A DNA stretch of 64,000 nucleotides from Loxodes magnus (Eukaryota; Ciliophora; Karyorelictea; Loxodida; Loxodidae), in the NCBI GenBank assembly GCA_946699065.1, contig CAMPDV010000091.1, forward strand, positions 434,001 to 498,000. Direction: 5' to 3'. Below are positions 23,790 through 38,069 of this stretch, in pieces. The notes under the pieces are model-generated. The model worked only from the letters and a program-made list of their open reading frames with translations. It did no database searches and was not told where the DNA came from. The position numbers were made by a program, and so were the translations under genes. The stretch's first letter is position 1. Every line of letters begins with the position of its first letter.

Positions 23790-25200
23790 AATAATTTTAC
23801 TAAGTTAAATCATTTTAGTTGATGCTTGCAATAATTTTAAAAATAAGTTTTAGATAAATATAAATTTTAATTAAATCTAAAATTAAGTTTAACTTTAAAA
23901 TAATTTATAAGTATCAAGATGTGCTTTATCATGAAAATCTAAAAATATAAAATATAAATAAAATATCTATATGGTTTCTATCATACTTTATTTATATTTT
24001 AATTTATTTTATTGATATTATAAAATCCAAAATTTTAAAGAACTTAATCTCTAATCTATCTAAATATTTATAATTTTAAGATTATGATTATTATTATTAT
24101 TTTTATCTTCTAAACTTTATAGCATCTTATTAAATTATTGTAAGATACTAGTAAATTATTTCTAAAAAATACATGCACTAAAAATAAATTTTCAAATTAC
24201 TAATATCTTTAAAATATTTCTTTGATGTTTGAATAATTACTTATTTTAGATTTTTTAAACTTCAGTTATTTTTCCATTTACTTGTAAATTAGATTCTTCA
24301 ATTATTTATTTAATTATTTGAAAGTTAGTTATATTTATTCTTGTCTTCAAAGTTTTCCTAGCTTATTCTTTTAATTTAAAGAATTTAGATTTTAGAATGA
24401 AACATAGTTAATATAATACTTTTCAAAATTATTTTTATTTAAGAATTATATACTTCAAGAATGGTTTTTTTCTATCTAGTTAAATTGTTTTATTTTAAAG
24501 CTTCTTAGTTTTTTTCTATTTTATCACTTATTTATTAATTAAATAATTTACAAATATAGAAAAGCTAATACTTGAAGATATTTTTAATAATGCTAAAAGA
24601 AGTTAAATTTTTTCAGAGTTTAGGGCTTTTGTTAGATCTTGACAAATTGATCTTGTTGGCTTTTAATAAAAGAAGATAAAGAAGAAATTGGATACTAGCT
24701 AAGTTAGATAGTTAGTTATTGTAATTATTATAATTATTAGATTATTATAATTAGAAACAGGCTAAGCATTTTGGATATTTTACATCTATTTATTTAGCTA
24801 ATAAACTAACTTATAGAAATTAGTTGTTCTTGCTTACTTGGGAAAGAAATATATATTTATAGAAATAATATTAAATTTTCAAAATTTATGCTTATAATTA
24901 GGCTTAAGTCATTAGCATAACTTTGGGATATATAAGTGATATAATCTTTAGTTTATTTATATTGTAAACTGAAATTTCTTTAGTTAAATTAAAAAGTGAA
25001 ACTAGTGGAGGTAGGAATAAATTAAATTGAGTTATTAATGCAATTAATACAAAAAGAATACTTCACAAGAGTGGTGAACACTTATAAGTTAGTTATTTTG
25101 GTTATTGTTTAAGTTGGTTCTTCTTCATATTCTTAAATGTTTAAATCGGAATTCATTACAAAAGTTATTCTTAAGTGACTTCACTGGCTTCATTATAAAA
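23790..25200. other. AT-rich spacer, nothing recognised
   Basis: Highly A/T-biased interval downstream of the third RING gene. No conserved motif or RNA gene was seen. Confidence 0.5.
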
Positions 25201-25221
25201 TTCTTTATAAGCTGCAAAATT

Positions 25222-28200
25222 ATGAAACATTCTTTTCATAATAAAGCATAATTATTTAGTTAAAACAGACTTGTTCAATATTCTTGAATTAATTTTAATA
25301 AGATTAAGAATATAAGAATAAATAGCTCTACAAACATTTATAAGATTGAGAAGGAAATAGAACAAAACTAGATTTCTCAGATTTTTATTAAGGAGAAAAT
25401 AGCAAGTTTGAAGATTCTATTATTTGTAAATATAAACTTTAATCTACCTCAGTCTAAGTCTTTCCAATATATTGAAAGGCTGCATAGATATTTTTAATCT
25501 GAAACAAATTAAAACTGAAACAAATTTCAATCTATAATAAAGGATAACTAAGAGTAAGCTTGGAAGAATTAATAAAGAAAAAGGAAAAATAATTTAAATT
25601 ATAAAAATTTTAAGGGGAGTAATTCCCCTATTAAAACATATATTGATTTTTAGAGATAAAAAAAGCAGCAATTGCTTGATATTAGAAAAATCTAAATATA
25701 AACTGAATACTCCTTATATTTTTATAATTTTAGAATTCTTTAATTTATTTCAAAGCAATCTAAATCAATAAATGTAAGATATTAAAGTTCTAAAATCTTT
25801 TTCTAAATGTTTGCTATCAATAGGTATTTTATTCTGCTTTTTTAAGCTTAGCTAAACAATTTATTAGTAATTTATAATTTCAGTTCTCTTTATTAAATTA
25901 ATTAAGCTTTTCTTCTTACAATTAAAATTATTAAGTGATTTATAAAGTTCTAAAATAGCTGCTAATATTATAATATATATATAAATCTTTAAAAAGGAAT
26001 AAATTCATCGATCTCTATTATAAATACATTTTTATAATTTTAAGATCTCATCAAGCTTTTGTGAAATTCCATTTAGAATGAGCCAGACTTATAGATTAGT
26101 TTTAGTTTATTTAAATAATTTAAAATATTATATAGAATTTTACGAATCTTTTTAGCATTGCCAATCAACTATAAATAAATATACTTAATTTCTCTAAATT
26201 TGGATGATAACTATGCAGAGAGAAAGAGAAAGGTTGATAGTAGTAAATATGAAATAAATATATGAACTTTAAAAATAGTTACCTGCATTGTGTTTCATTT
26301 ATATGATTTGAATATTATATTCCTAATAAATAGATATAAAGGAGTGCTATACATTAATATAATTAGATTATTTATTAAGTATTGCAGAATAAATAGAATT
26401 TTCCTATTTAAGTTATATTTACATTTTTAAACTAGCTACTCATATTTATTATCTTTATTTATTCTATTATTTTCCTCTTTTTTAGACCTGGATTTTAAAT
26501 AGAACTTAGTCATTGTTCTTTTTGTAGAAGCCATGAAGAAGAATATTTAATTAATTAAAAGAGTAGCTTTGATGTAAAAATAAAAAGAAAAATCGTCTAA
26601 TTGTGTACATAGTACCTTTAAAGCATGGAACCTGAATTGCCCAAAAAGAGTTGTTAATTCTAACTTAAAAAGATATCTGATAATTAATTCAGCTTATTAT
26701 ATAAGTATTGATTTATATTTAACTTTATAAATCATAATATTAGAGGAATTATAGCTAACTACAAGCAAAAGATGTAAAAGCTTATTATTTTGGAAATTCT
26801 GAATAAATTTAAGTAGATATTTTATATTAAATTTAATGATGCTACTATTTAATAAAGTTAGAAGAAATAGAAATTAAACCTTTGATTTTTCTTTAAATAA
26901 AAGAGCTTCTTCAAAAATAACTTATCTTAAGAACAAATCATTAGTTGTCAAAATGGGATCCTATTATTAAATTTGAAGTAGAAGGAGTGCATTTTTTAAA
27001 TTTCATGTATTAAAGAGTTGTATATTATTGCTTCATTTCGTTCTAATCCATATTGCTTTAATACAAAGTTGAGCTTCAAATTAGTTTGCAAAGCATTCAA
27101 TGAAGATTTATTAAAATAATTTAAATTATAAAATAATTCAGCAAAGACTTTAGTCTGAATCAAATAACCTATTAATGAACCTTAATTTATATAATAAACA
27201 GAACTATTTTTAAAATTATTATAGCTTTTAATAAACTGCTTCAATAGTAAATAATTGTAAAAGATATTTTTATATAAGTATGAGCTTTTAAATTCTTCAT
27301 AAGTATAACCTGCTATAAAATTAATAGCTTGTATGATAACTACAAAAATATTAAACTTAGTAATTAGCTATATAATAATAAACTTTTAAATTAATTCTTA
27401 AAAGAGGAAATAAGTAGACAAACTGATATCCTCATTCTTTAATAATCCTTATAATATTCCCTAAAAGGTTATAAAATTATTGACAGGGAAATTGATTTGA
27501 TAATAAGCTTCCCTTTTTAAACCTCTTAAGTTATAAGATTTTAAATTAATAGCAGCATTTATAAATATTCCTTAATTTATCTTTTCAATTTTTAACTTTT
27601 TCTGGTTAATATTACAATAGCAAAGAGCCTAAGCAACCTTAAAATAGAAATAATTTATTAGATTAGTTATTTCTAGGCTTTTCTTCTAGTTTTTGCTGAT
27701 AAATTGCTATTTATTAGAAGGTAAAATACTTGATATTGCTGAAAATTATATAACTATTAGTCTAACTATTAAGCATTGAAAATAATAATGTAGATATAGA
27801 ACTAAGTTAAAAATAGGCTTCTAATAGGCCTTTTAAATTAAAAATTTATCATAATTTACTAAAACCTTTTGGATAAATATCCTTTTATCTTAATTTTGTT
27901 TTAAAGCTATAATAAAAATAACTTAATTAATATATGATACTACATTTATATTTATTGACTATAGCTTTAGATATCTCTACAAATTTTTATTAATAACAAT
28001 TAGAGGAAAATTTATAATTAATTAAAACTATATAAGGTTCAATTTTACTATTTTTAATAAGCTTAAAAATTGAATATAAAAGTTAAATATCTATAAGTAG
28101 GATTATATTCTCTACAATGCTGACTATTTAAGCAAGGGAAATATTAATTTATATAGTCATATATCAATATAATGTAAAGAACAATTTTTAATTATGTATT

Positions 28201-28460
28201 TCTTAATTGAAGCAAACAGTATTAAAATTAGCATCAAGCTATAAGTAATATTTATAAAGATTAAGGCTTATAAATCTACTAGCATTTATTTTATTATCTA
28301 TTTTTATATTTTAAAAGATAAAGTTTATTTGTTAACTAAGTTTTAGAAAAGCTTTTATATATTTTCAAATATTTCTATGCTTTGACTAACTATATTAGAT
28401 TTTTATGAGCAGGGCAAAAAGAAAGATATACAAATTATTTATTAATAATTAAATTAGATC
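25222..28460 (+). other. Possible coding sequence, frame unresolved
   Basis: Two plus-strand frames read as fairly balanced protein. One begins at ATG 25222 and includes FQYIERLHRYFQSETNQNW, with few TGA codons to about 26.97 kb. Another covers 26.49-28.46 kb and includes HCSFCRSHEEEYLINQ. They overlap and neither has a recognised domain. The region may hold one gene with undetected introns, or none. Confidence 0.22.
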
Positions 28461-29417
28461 ACTTAAGATTTTATATTAGCTTTTAATTATTTACTCTTTA
28501 ATAAATATTTATATGTATAACTTTTCTTTTTTATTATTTTTTTTATGTAGCTTAATTATTTCTTCGAATCTTTGTTTTCATTTTATTCTTTTTAGAAGTT
28601 CTATTTATTTCTTTAAAATTAGTAAAATATTTTGAAAAGATAAGCTAAAATTTCTATAATTATAATTATCTCTTCTCGCTATGGCCCTTAATTCCAGTCA
28701 AAACAGTATGATCTTTTAAGTGCTTTTTTTAGAAAACATTTGGCTAAATTAAAGAAGATTGAACATTTATTTATCTCGGGAATGCTAGCTCATTAAAAAA
28801 ATTATTTTCCCATCTATAAAATTCTTAATATCACTATAATTTAAAATAACTATCTAGTTAGTATACAAATATAAATTTCTTATAGTGGTGGTCACTTATT
28901 CTTTTTTGAAATTACTATATAAACTTTGGTACTAAGCACATATAATTTAGCATCTAGCTCATTTAATTTATTTTTCTTTTATTCTACCTTTTTATAAAAT
29001 AATAAAGCTTAACAAAACCTTAAACTAAACTAAATATTTCTAAAGGAATTTATTTACGTAATACTTAGTTATTCTGACTCTTAATTTATTTTTTACATGC
29101 TGTATTAATACCTTAGCTATGATTATTCAAAGCATATATTATATATATCTTTTTAAATATGAATCTGGTTAAAATAATAGTAATGATCCTAAGTATTTTA
29201 ATTTAACTATAATAGCTAATTAAGTTAAATAGTAGCTTATTACTTATAGAATATTATGATAAATCTATCTATTAGTTAGTTAATATTTAGAGTGCTATTA
29301 ATAATTAGTCTTTATATCCTACTAAGAGACTTTTAAAAATTTATAATTACGTTGCTTAGAATTATTTTAATCATATTGGTAAGATCTCATTGCCTACTTT
29401 TATAAGTATAAAGAGAC

Positions 29418-32400
29418 TCATATCTATTTTAATTTAGCTAAGAACTTGTTTAATAAAAAATATTCTTAATTCAGTTAAGAAGGAGGCTCAGTTTCCTTAA
29501 TGACTGCTCCGTATGAATCACTTTGAATAAGAATAGAAAACTTCTTGACTTTATCAATTAACTAAGTATTAAGAGATATATAGTTAAATCTTCCTCTTAT
29601 ATCTGTATAGCCATCTTTGTAGAATATAACTTCATTAGTTATCTTCAGAATTGCAAAGCACTTTATATAAATTTAAGGAAGGGGCTTATTTTCAAGCTCT
29701 ACTTTAATGTGACCAAGTTGTTTAATTATTTAGATTTATAAAGGAGATCAGAAGTACATTACTCCATCTCTTATCTTAGTTTGGGTGGATTTATTTCTAT
29801 AAATTACTTGAATAAAAATATTTTTCTAAGCTACTTCTTGAGGAATTTATACTTATTGAGCATTATTTTCTAAAACTTAAGTGAGATATGGGTTTACAAA
29901 TGAAAAGTCACAATTATTTGCAAAAAATGGATTCTTTGAAAAGAGAACTTCTAAATCTAAGGGATAGTACTTAATTTCTAATTAGTCTATATTTCTTATA
30001 ACTTTGAATTCAATTTCTTTCCCATGTAATTAAAACCAAATTTCAGGTTACTAAAGTAACTGATTATCTTACTTGTTCTAAATAACTTCTTTTAAGCCTA
30101 AGTTTGATAGGATTAGTTAAAACAATCTTCTTCATTTTATAATTGGAAAGTTCTGAAATTGCTGGCTTATAGCAGTAGCTTATAAAAATTATTATTCCTT
30201 GTACATATCTAAATATGCTAGTAGATATTAATACTGTATATAGCTGCTTTTTTCTTTTATTTAAGTAGCAATTTCATTGCAATCGTTTATTCTATCTTAA
30301 CAAATAAGGTAAAAACACCATACTAGCTTATCATCTTCATCCATTTGTTGTTTTTATAGTAGATAGTCTAAAAATTATTAATACTTTTGAGTAAATTCTT
30401 AGTTTATAAGACTATAAGTTTGAAGTTAGTGAACTCTTTACCTGATAAAAAGCTGGAACTCTTAAATTATAGAATATTAAAAGTTATCAATTTTGATTTA
30501 TTTAGATTCAAAGTAGATTAAGGTTTCAATATTAGAAGGTTATGAATAACTTATTCTTTCTAAGATGTTTTAAATATCTTAGTGCATGAAACTAAAGTTA
30601 AATGTTTACTCATCATATAGCATTCTCTCTATGAGTATTTTAGCAAACTCTTTAAAAAATAGCTTGTTATGTAAGAGATGATATATGCTGCTGAATCTGA
30701 AATCACTGTTATATATTTTATTCTTATGGATTCATTGAAGGATCTAATCTAAGTTTTAGCTCTTTACAACTTTATCGAAAGTCATATATTTACTATCTAA
30801 TTCATTCTGTTCTTTATTTTTCGCAACTATCTAGAAACTTCTCATGGTGGTTTTTGAAATAACTGTATTATTTACTGATACAAATATAGGAGAATGGATA
30901 GTATATCCTTCAGATGGAAAATAGAAATAGAATTCAAAGAAGTTAGTTTGATGAGAAGCTAAGCCTAATTATCTAATTTAGTAATAGTCTTAAGTAAGAA
31001 TCGATATGCTATGTTTAGGAATTTCAGCTAAGATACTTAAGTTAAGGTAATTCTAAGAAAGATTTGTAACTATAACTTGACATCCTATTACTGTATCTGT
31101 TATCATTTAGCTAAAATTTTTTTCTACTTTTTCTTATTTCTCATTAGTGTAATAGCGATCAAAATAGTCAAAATATCTTACTGTTGTTATAATTTAATTT
31201 TATATATTTTCCTTTGCTTCTATTGTTCCTTTATAAAACAAAATTATATTAGATGCACATTTAATTCTAACTCCACGATTTTCAAATCTAAATCCATGCT
31301 ACTTTGCTTTGAATGGGAGATCTAATAATGCCAAAGTTGATAGAGCTTCAGTTAAACTTTAAACTGAAAAGATAAAAGAAGATTATAATCGAATGTTATT
31401 AATATTCTTTATAATATCTTTGAAAAAAATAGCGCTAAAGTTAATATTATCCAGCTTTAGCTATTTTTGATTATAATAATTCGTTTCAGAATATTCTTTG
31501 GTCTAAGACATTGGCTTATAAATTTATGTTAGTTATTAGCGCTTCTCTATTAAAAACTGATTTTCTTCATCTTATTTATTCTCTTCATTCTCTTTATTTT
31601 AAATCAGTATTTTTGGCACTATTTTTTTTAATATCGCTTGCCTTATTGTTTAATCATTCGTTTCAAATGACTAAAATGGAATATCAGCAACTTATTATTT
31701 TTCTTTTATCAATTGTTAAGATTTTGTGAATAATGATCCTAGAAAACCCCTTTTAGATTAATAAACTTAAGCTTTCTATAATTCTAAATGTCCTTATTAA
31801 ACTCCTTTGAATTCTTGGCATACTTAGATATCTATTTCCTCTAGCAATTATCCTTAGTTTTAGATTGTTAAGTTTAAAACATCAAATTCGCTTTATCTAT
31901 CAATTTATTTAGCTTAAGCTATGACTTAATTAATTTTTTCAATTTATTAATCTTTTTCTTTTAATTTCATTTCTTCAATAAATTATGCGATTTCATTTTC
32001 AACTGGATCTCTGCTGTATAGCAAAACAGTATCAAAGGCAAGCTAAAAATATTCTTTATTTATTTATTTTTTTTCCATAAAGCTATTAGGCTTGCTTTCC
32101 TTAAGTTTTAAGAGCAATAGCGTTTTTTCCAAGCAGTTAAGAAGTTAGAAATTTTGAACCATTAAACACTTAGTCATATCCTCATCTAAAAGCCATTTAT
32201 CAATAAATTGTTTTTCGTACTTATTTTATAAGAATGGACAAACAACTGCTTCAAAATACTCTCTGTCTTTTAGTTTTAAAAATAAATTTAATTCGTGACT
32301 GAAATACCTATAGTAGTATTCGTTTTTTCTTTCAAAAGTCATTTCATCTCACTAAGTTAGGAATCTCCATTCATAAAGTTACTTTTCAACTTCAGGTAGT

Positions 32401-35400
32401 CTAAAGGTTTTGCATTACTAAATTAGGATATCAAATGCCTATTTTAAGTTGTCTATAATTGTGAATTCAGTGCTTGCTATATCTTCTATTTATACTTCAT
32501 CTTTAAGATCTTGCTCTTTACTTAAAATTTGGATAATTCTTGCTTCAGTATAAGTTTATTAAGGTGTAAAACCACCTTCTAGTGTCTATTATCTTATTTT
32601 AATGGGATAGTTCATCTCTTTTACAGCTAAGTTTATGTCTAAACATTAATTATAATTTAATATAATTAACTAAACATTTGTAAAATCCTCTACTTCTATC
32701 TCAAAAGTTCCACTTTCCTCATTTACTTTAATCTCACTCAAAATTTTACCCGGAGTCTGTAAAAACTAGACAAATGAATCAAAATTTGCAGATTGAATTT
32801 TCTTTTCTTATTCTAGGGCTTCAATATTTCATATTTTTGAAGTTAGACTTTGCAAATTACTTCTGGATCATCTTTTTGGTGAATTTTGAGAGTTTTTATT
32901 TGATACTTAAATATCCATTTCTCCAATCTGATGAGGATTTATAAGAATCAATGGTTTAGGCAGATTATTTCCTAATTGTTCTTAAATTTATTTTCTTCTA
33001 TTGATATAACTTTACTCTTAGCTTATTCTTTCAGTTTTTTAATATCTTTTTCATTCTTTTAATTGGGATTCTTAATTTTTATCCTTGTCTAAAAGTGCTA
33101 TCATTTACTACAAGGTAGCATTTGCTTCAAAATGATGAAGAAAAGCAAAAAATTTGAGATCTTGAGTATTTCCATTAACTTAAACTTTTAAGCTTTAATT
33201 GTGAAGAGAAATGGATTATAGATGAATTAAATTCTAACTAGGCTTTCTGAATTTAAGACAGTCATTAAGAACCAATACTTAATTTTCAGTGTATCTTCCT
33301 TAATCAACATTAATCAATATGCAATTAAGTTTATTCCCATATACTAAAAGGTATTATCCTGAACTTAGACTTTCAACTACTAAATTATATTAATTTATCT
33401 TTAATTTGTCCGAGTTTTCTTAGATAACTTTAAAATCTCCACATTACTGTATTTAAATTTCATCTTTAGATGTTTATATCTATAATAGTCTAAAATCTGA
33501 AATAGTAACACCTAATGGAATCGGAATTGTCAAAATCTCTCCCTCAACTATATCGAATTTTTTCTAAGTGAAGTTTACTGTATCTCATGGATTTTAAACT
33601 TAAAACTCCTTTTGGAATGGAACAGGATTAAATATTTAAACACTTATACTTTTAACGTGAGTTAAATTTCCTAATCAAATAGTTCCATTTTCATTCGTCT
33701 TGCTAAATTATTCTACTTTATCTTATTCTCTATACCAAAATTTGAATGTTATAAGTACTTAAATTTAACTTTTAGATTCTCCGTTACGTCCTAGTAATTA
33801 TAAAAAGTAGCTTTATCCATTTAAATCATTCATCTTTGCTAAAGCTTTTCTTAAATAAGCATCGAAAAATTGGAAGTTATTAATATCCTTTAATTTTTAT
33901 ATATGATCATATTCTAGCTTAGTAGTTTCCTTCTCACCTACTTTTCTTACTTTAGTTCTAAAGATAAATTTTAACTCTTGACATTTAGGTGGAATTTAGT
34001 ATTATATCTTAATGAAATTTTAAGAGTTTATTTTTACTTATTAGAAAGATTTCTGTGAAGATTTTCCTTTTTCATCTAGACTTAAAATTGTTACTTCGTT
34101 TTCTTCTAAAATATCTAAGTTTGCTCTTTATTAATTAATGAGAAGCTTAGGAATTATCAAAACTTCAGTTTCATTTCCAGAAATAATTTACTCCTCATTT
34201 ATAAAAAAGGCACATTTTAAGTCATAATTCTCACTTTTATGTACAAATTGTTTTATTTCAATTCTACTTCCTCCTACTAATAGGATATTTCTTAACTCTT
34301 CTCCTCCTTACTTATAAGGAACTAAGATTTTGCCTCCTTATTCACTTTAAAAAAAGCGATCTTAGATTCATATACCTGCTTACTATAATTAAATTCCCTC
34401 TTCGTTATAAATACTAAACAAATGTCCAGAAATTGTTTGCTTCTCTATAAACTGAAGGGATCCTTTTTTAATTTCACATTTTATTCGAAGCAAGCCACCT
34501 TAAATAATAATTATGAAAAGTCCTAGTCTATTTTTTAGTTCTTCAATTTCTATCTTAACTGTCTAAATCAATCCATATTTTTAAGGTACAATAACTTGAA
34601 ATTAAAATTATGAAAGCATTCCATCCAAGTTGATTTGAGGTAAATCTTCTAAAGTTTAGCCTTTTCTATAAATTTATTCTTAGTCTATTTCGTATATTTT
34701 AACATTAAGCTATTTGATATTTTTAACTTTAGCATTCAAAATTACTTCATCTTAACTTATTAATCTCTCTTCATTGAACTCATACTCGAATTGCAATTAT
34801 TCTTCTTATTATATTTATTCTATTTTCTTAGTGTCTAAAGTGTTATATTTTTAACTTTATCCAATTTTAACTTTCTCTAAATCGAATTGTTTTTAGAGTA
34901 TAGATTCTTCCAAAAAATAGGATAGTTCACCAATATCTTTATTTTATTCATTTCTAAATAATTCTTATAACATGATGTTTATAGTATCTTCCTCGTTAGC
35001 TCTAAGCTCTAAGAATTTATTATTTACTATTATTTTAAAAAAGGATACATCCCTTTCTTAAAAGCAAACTTATTTTATCTGCAATATCTTAATTATTTCG
35101 TTATGATCTATTTAAAGCTTTTGTTTTATCTTTAAATTATAAAGAAATATCGTAAAATAAAACTTTAAATTAGCCTTTAAAATTTAGAATTTTTCAGGTA
35201 TAGATTGTTCAATCCATTCGATTATAGATATTATTTTTAGCATCATTTCCTAGTTATTAATTTTGAGTTTACTAAATCTTTTGCTTAGCAAAATAAGAAC
35301 TATCTCTATGTGATTGTATAAATCTGGATATTTCAAAAATGCTCTTTCTAATTGCTGAAATGTATGCATTTGGCAAACCTATTAAAACTAAGCATCTTCA

Positions 35401-35999
35401 AATTCTTTCGATAATGCGATTTGATTATTTTCAGATAGAAGCAGTTAAAAGATATTAAAATTATTACCTAAGAATGGGATTATTATATGTCCTCTTTTTT
35501 TAAATCATTCTAGATAGCTCTGTTTTTACAGGACTTATGGATCCAATTTCATCAAATAAAATAAATTGAATCTGTCAAGATTTTCTTTCTCTTTTTCTAC
35601 TAAATCTAGCAATCTTTCTATGCCTAAAAGTTTTTCATTAATTGTAAACTCTTTTTCAGTCTATTATTAGGATGTTTACTAATATATTTAAGAAGGATAA
35701 GTAACTTAATAAATATTTTCTAGCTTTTTTATAGTTTCATTAAGGATTTACTAATCTTGCTCATTTTCTAATATTTTTATGAGCAGCTTAAAGTTTAATT
35801 ATTGAAAAGTTTAATTTTTACTATACTAGCTTTTATATTATTCAAGCATTTCTTCTAGTTATGATATACTACTAAAATCTTAAGAAACGTAGTTTTAAAG
35901 TTGTTATTGTATTTAAGCTTCAAGTTTTTTATCTCCTACTAGATATTTTACTCCTTCCTGCCGATTCTTTTATCTTAAATACTCTTCTTGTTTTTCCAT
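29418..35999 (-). CDS. Giant conserved protein of unknown function (2193 residues)
   Basis: ATG 35999 to TGA 29418 is exactly 2194 codons in one frame with no intron. At least ten in-frame TGA codons fit Trp (for example AGIWIQDRFF, YLEWFKKRG, MYFWSPLQ). No signal peptide or clear membrane segment is seen. From memory it resembles very large uncharacterised proteins of ciliates and some bacteria. Recognisable blocks are LNLFLKLKDREYFEAVV (about residue 1250), a segment beginning TNYYNQKQLKLDNINF (about 1505) with LTEALSTLALLDLPFK (about 1560), FEFYFYFPSEGYTIHSP (about 1700), and near the end DGYTDIRGRFNYISL with QSDSYGAVIKETEPP. The central part (about residues 500-1000) is beta-rich in appearance. 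I cannot assign a function. The stop is the first TGA after conservation ends. Confidence 0.82.
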
Positions 36000-36009
36000 T
36001 CTTTAGAAA

Positions 36010-36980
36010 TTGTATTAATTAAACTTAATTTTTAACTTTAAAACTCCTAAATAATTTTGATTACTTAGTTAATTTAAATTTGAATATACTTATACTAAAA
36101 TTAGCTTATAGAAAAAGAGCTTAAAAAGAAAGTTTGACTTAGAATAATTTGAAAGACTTTAAACTTATTTTCTATCTATTATGGTATTTAGCTTTATCTT
36201 AATTTTTGATATTTAGATTATTTTAAAATTTATACAAACTGAATATTTTAGTAGGAGTAGAAGTAATTAAATTAAAAGAGTTTCTAAATAAATTAGCTTA
36301 AGCTGATTATAATTGTATATTCTATCTTATTCAAATTTAAAATAAAATAAAGAGTATTAGTTAAAAAGAAGTTGAGATACCTCTTAATGAATATACTGGC
36401 ATATATTTAATGAAAAAAGTAATTTGCTTTTAGTTAAAAAATTCTAGTTATTGGTTTTAGATTTTTTTAATACTTTAAATACAAAAATTTTAAAATAAAT
36501 AATCGTAAAAATAATATAAATCAGATTTTAATTTAAGCTATAAGTAAATCTAAATCTATAAAATATGTTTAATTGGCTAATTATTTTATTATCCTCATAT
36601 TGATGAATAATTTTATAAGATAATCTTAAACATTTTTGATTGCAATTTTCTTGACAAATCATTATAGATAAATTCAGATATAGTTAAAAACCCTTTAGTA
36701 GCTTATAGTTCAATAGCTTTTCTTATAATCCTTAAAGATAAAATTAATCTTTTGAGATTTCAAGCAAATATTTTTAAATTTATAAATCCTTTCCATGGAA
36801 CATTTTTCTAAAATGACCTGATTATAAAGCTTAATGAAATTTAATGAAATTAAAAATTAAAAAATACTTTTAAAATTGATATGATAAATATGTAATTACT
36901 TTTAAAGAAACTGAATAATTACAAAGCAAATTTATTATAATTTTTATTCTTTATAACTAAATTTTATTAATTCATTTCAA
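36010..36980. other. AT-rich 5' flank of the giant gene
   Basis: A/T-dominated sequence likely to include its promoter. No specific element is recognised. Confidence 0.45.
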
Positions 36981-36989
36981 CTTAAAGAG

Positions 36990-37275
36990 TTTTGGACTGC
37001 AACTTCTTGCAGTTTAACGATCCAACACTCCCTTCATGGGATAATGGGGATATCCTATTGCTTTCGAAAAGCAGCTGCCAGGGAGCTCCATCGCTATGAG
37101 CAGCCAGGCTTGAAGCCCTACCAGGAGTGGATAATCAAGAGGAAGGCGTTCCCTTGCAAAGGTTGACTTTGACCAGGGACTTTCTCAGCGACAGGAAAGA
37201 AATTTGTTCCTAGCCATAAAACCAGAAAGTATGATTCAGAAGGTCAATCTCAGCTCCCACCATCTTTTTAATTAT
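36990..37275 (+). repeat. GC-rich element, inverted partner of 45238-45525
   Basis: About 280 bases near 45% GC in a genome near 20%. The sequence is closely similar to the reverse complement of 45238-45525, with long shared blocks (for example GGGAGCTCCATCGCTATGAG and TAGCCATAAAACCAGAAAGT). Frames starting at the internal ATG read similarly in both copies at the ends (SSIAMSSQA, RNFLLAIKPES), but they slip by one base in the middle and return. It could be a decaying coding module or a structured RNA repeat. No known RNA family was recognised. Confidence 0.6.
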
Positions 37276-37665
37276 TATTTTTTCAATATAATAATAGAAA
37301 TTAGAATGTTATAAAAAGAGAAAACTTTATATTTATGTTAAGTTAAGCTTCAATTTTTCAATTAATTTTTTGCTTTTTCTTTTTCTTTCTAAATATTTAA
37401 AAATTTAATTATTTAATGATTTATATAATAATAATTTAGATAAATAATAATTTAAATAAAAACAAGCTATCAGTTTTTAGATTGAAGGTTTATTTTTAAT
37501 AATTATTAAAGTATATTTAAATTAAAAATGTAAGCTTGAAAATTGTATATTTAATAATGCAATTTTTATTTAGAAGTGATATATATAAGATTTGGCTGTA
37601 AAATATTAATTTATATAAGTTGATTATTAAATTTCTATTAAATGAATAAATATAATGATGATTAT

Positions 37666-38065
37666 AGAGCGCGTAGCACTTCATTGGCGAGCAACTCTTT
37701 TAGTATTAATATTGAATATTATAAAAAAGTATTCTCGTGCTTCTTGATTTAATTCTATTCGTCCAATGAGTCACTTCAGCTTCTCCAAATGGGGAATCTT
37801 CTTATTAAAAATTATTCTTAAATCTTGAATAAAATACTCCTTTTTCTTGAATAAGGCCCAAATAAGAATTAGTAATTAGTCAATAGCAGGCCGTCATTCA
37901 AAATTTCATACTGCTAGAAATCCTTCAGGCAAGTTAAACTTGTCTCTTCTGAGCTTGTCTACCCTTTCCCGTGGTAGTTTCTAGTGCAAGATTACTCACA
38001 ATGCAGTATACAGCTGCATCAGATTGCCTACTAGTTTTTCTGACGTTGCCTACATCCATTTTATA
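37666..38065 (+). repeat. Short element B with tRNA-like head (copy 1)
   Basis: It begins with the 35-base head motif (37666-37700): a GAGCGCG/TA/GCAC...GCGAGC arrangement resembling a tRNA acceptor strand plus D-arm. The body is GC-richer than its flanks and ends near 38065 before an AT tail. The reverse strand from ATG about 38063 reads MDVGNVRKTSRQSDAAVYCI, so a small antisense coding reading cannot be excluded. A SINE-like retroposon is my preferred reading. Confidence 0.5.
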
Positions 38066-38069
38066 TATT

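Noticed and set aside
31077-31729. Two short plus-strand open frames resembling membrane peptides
   Set aside because: They lie opposite continuous, conserved sequence of the 2193-residue minus-strand protein.
29418-35999. Alpha-2-macroglobulin assignment for the giant protein
   Set aside because: Beta-rich appearance suggested it, but no thioester GCGEQ-type motif or clear macroglobulin repeat could be found.
36990-37275. SRP RNA, RNase P RNA or telomerase RNA in the GC-rich block
   Set aside because: I looked for the SRP domain IV loop, RNase P conserved regions and a telomere template and saw none.
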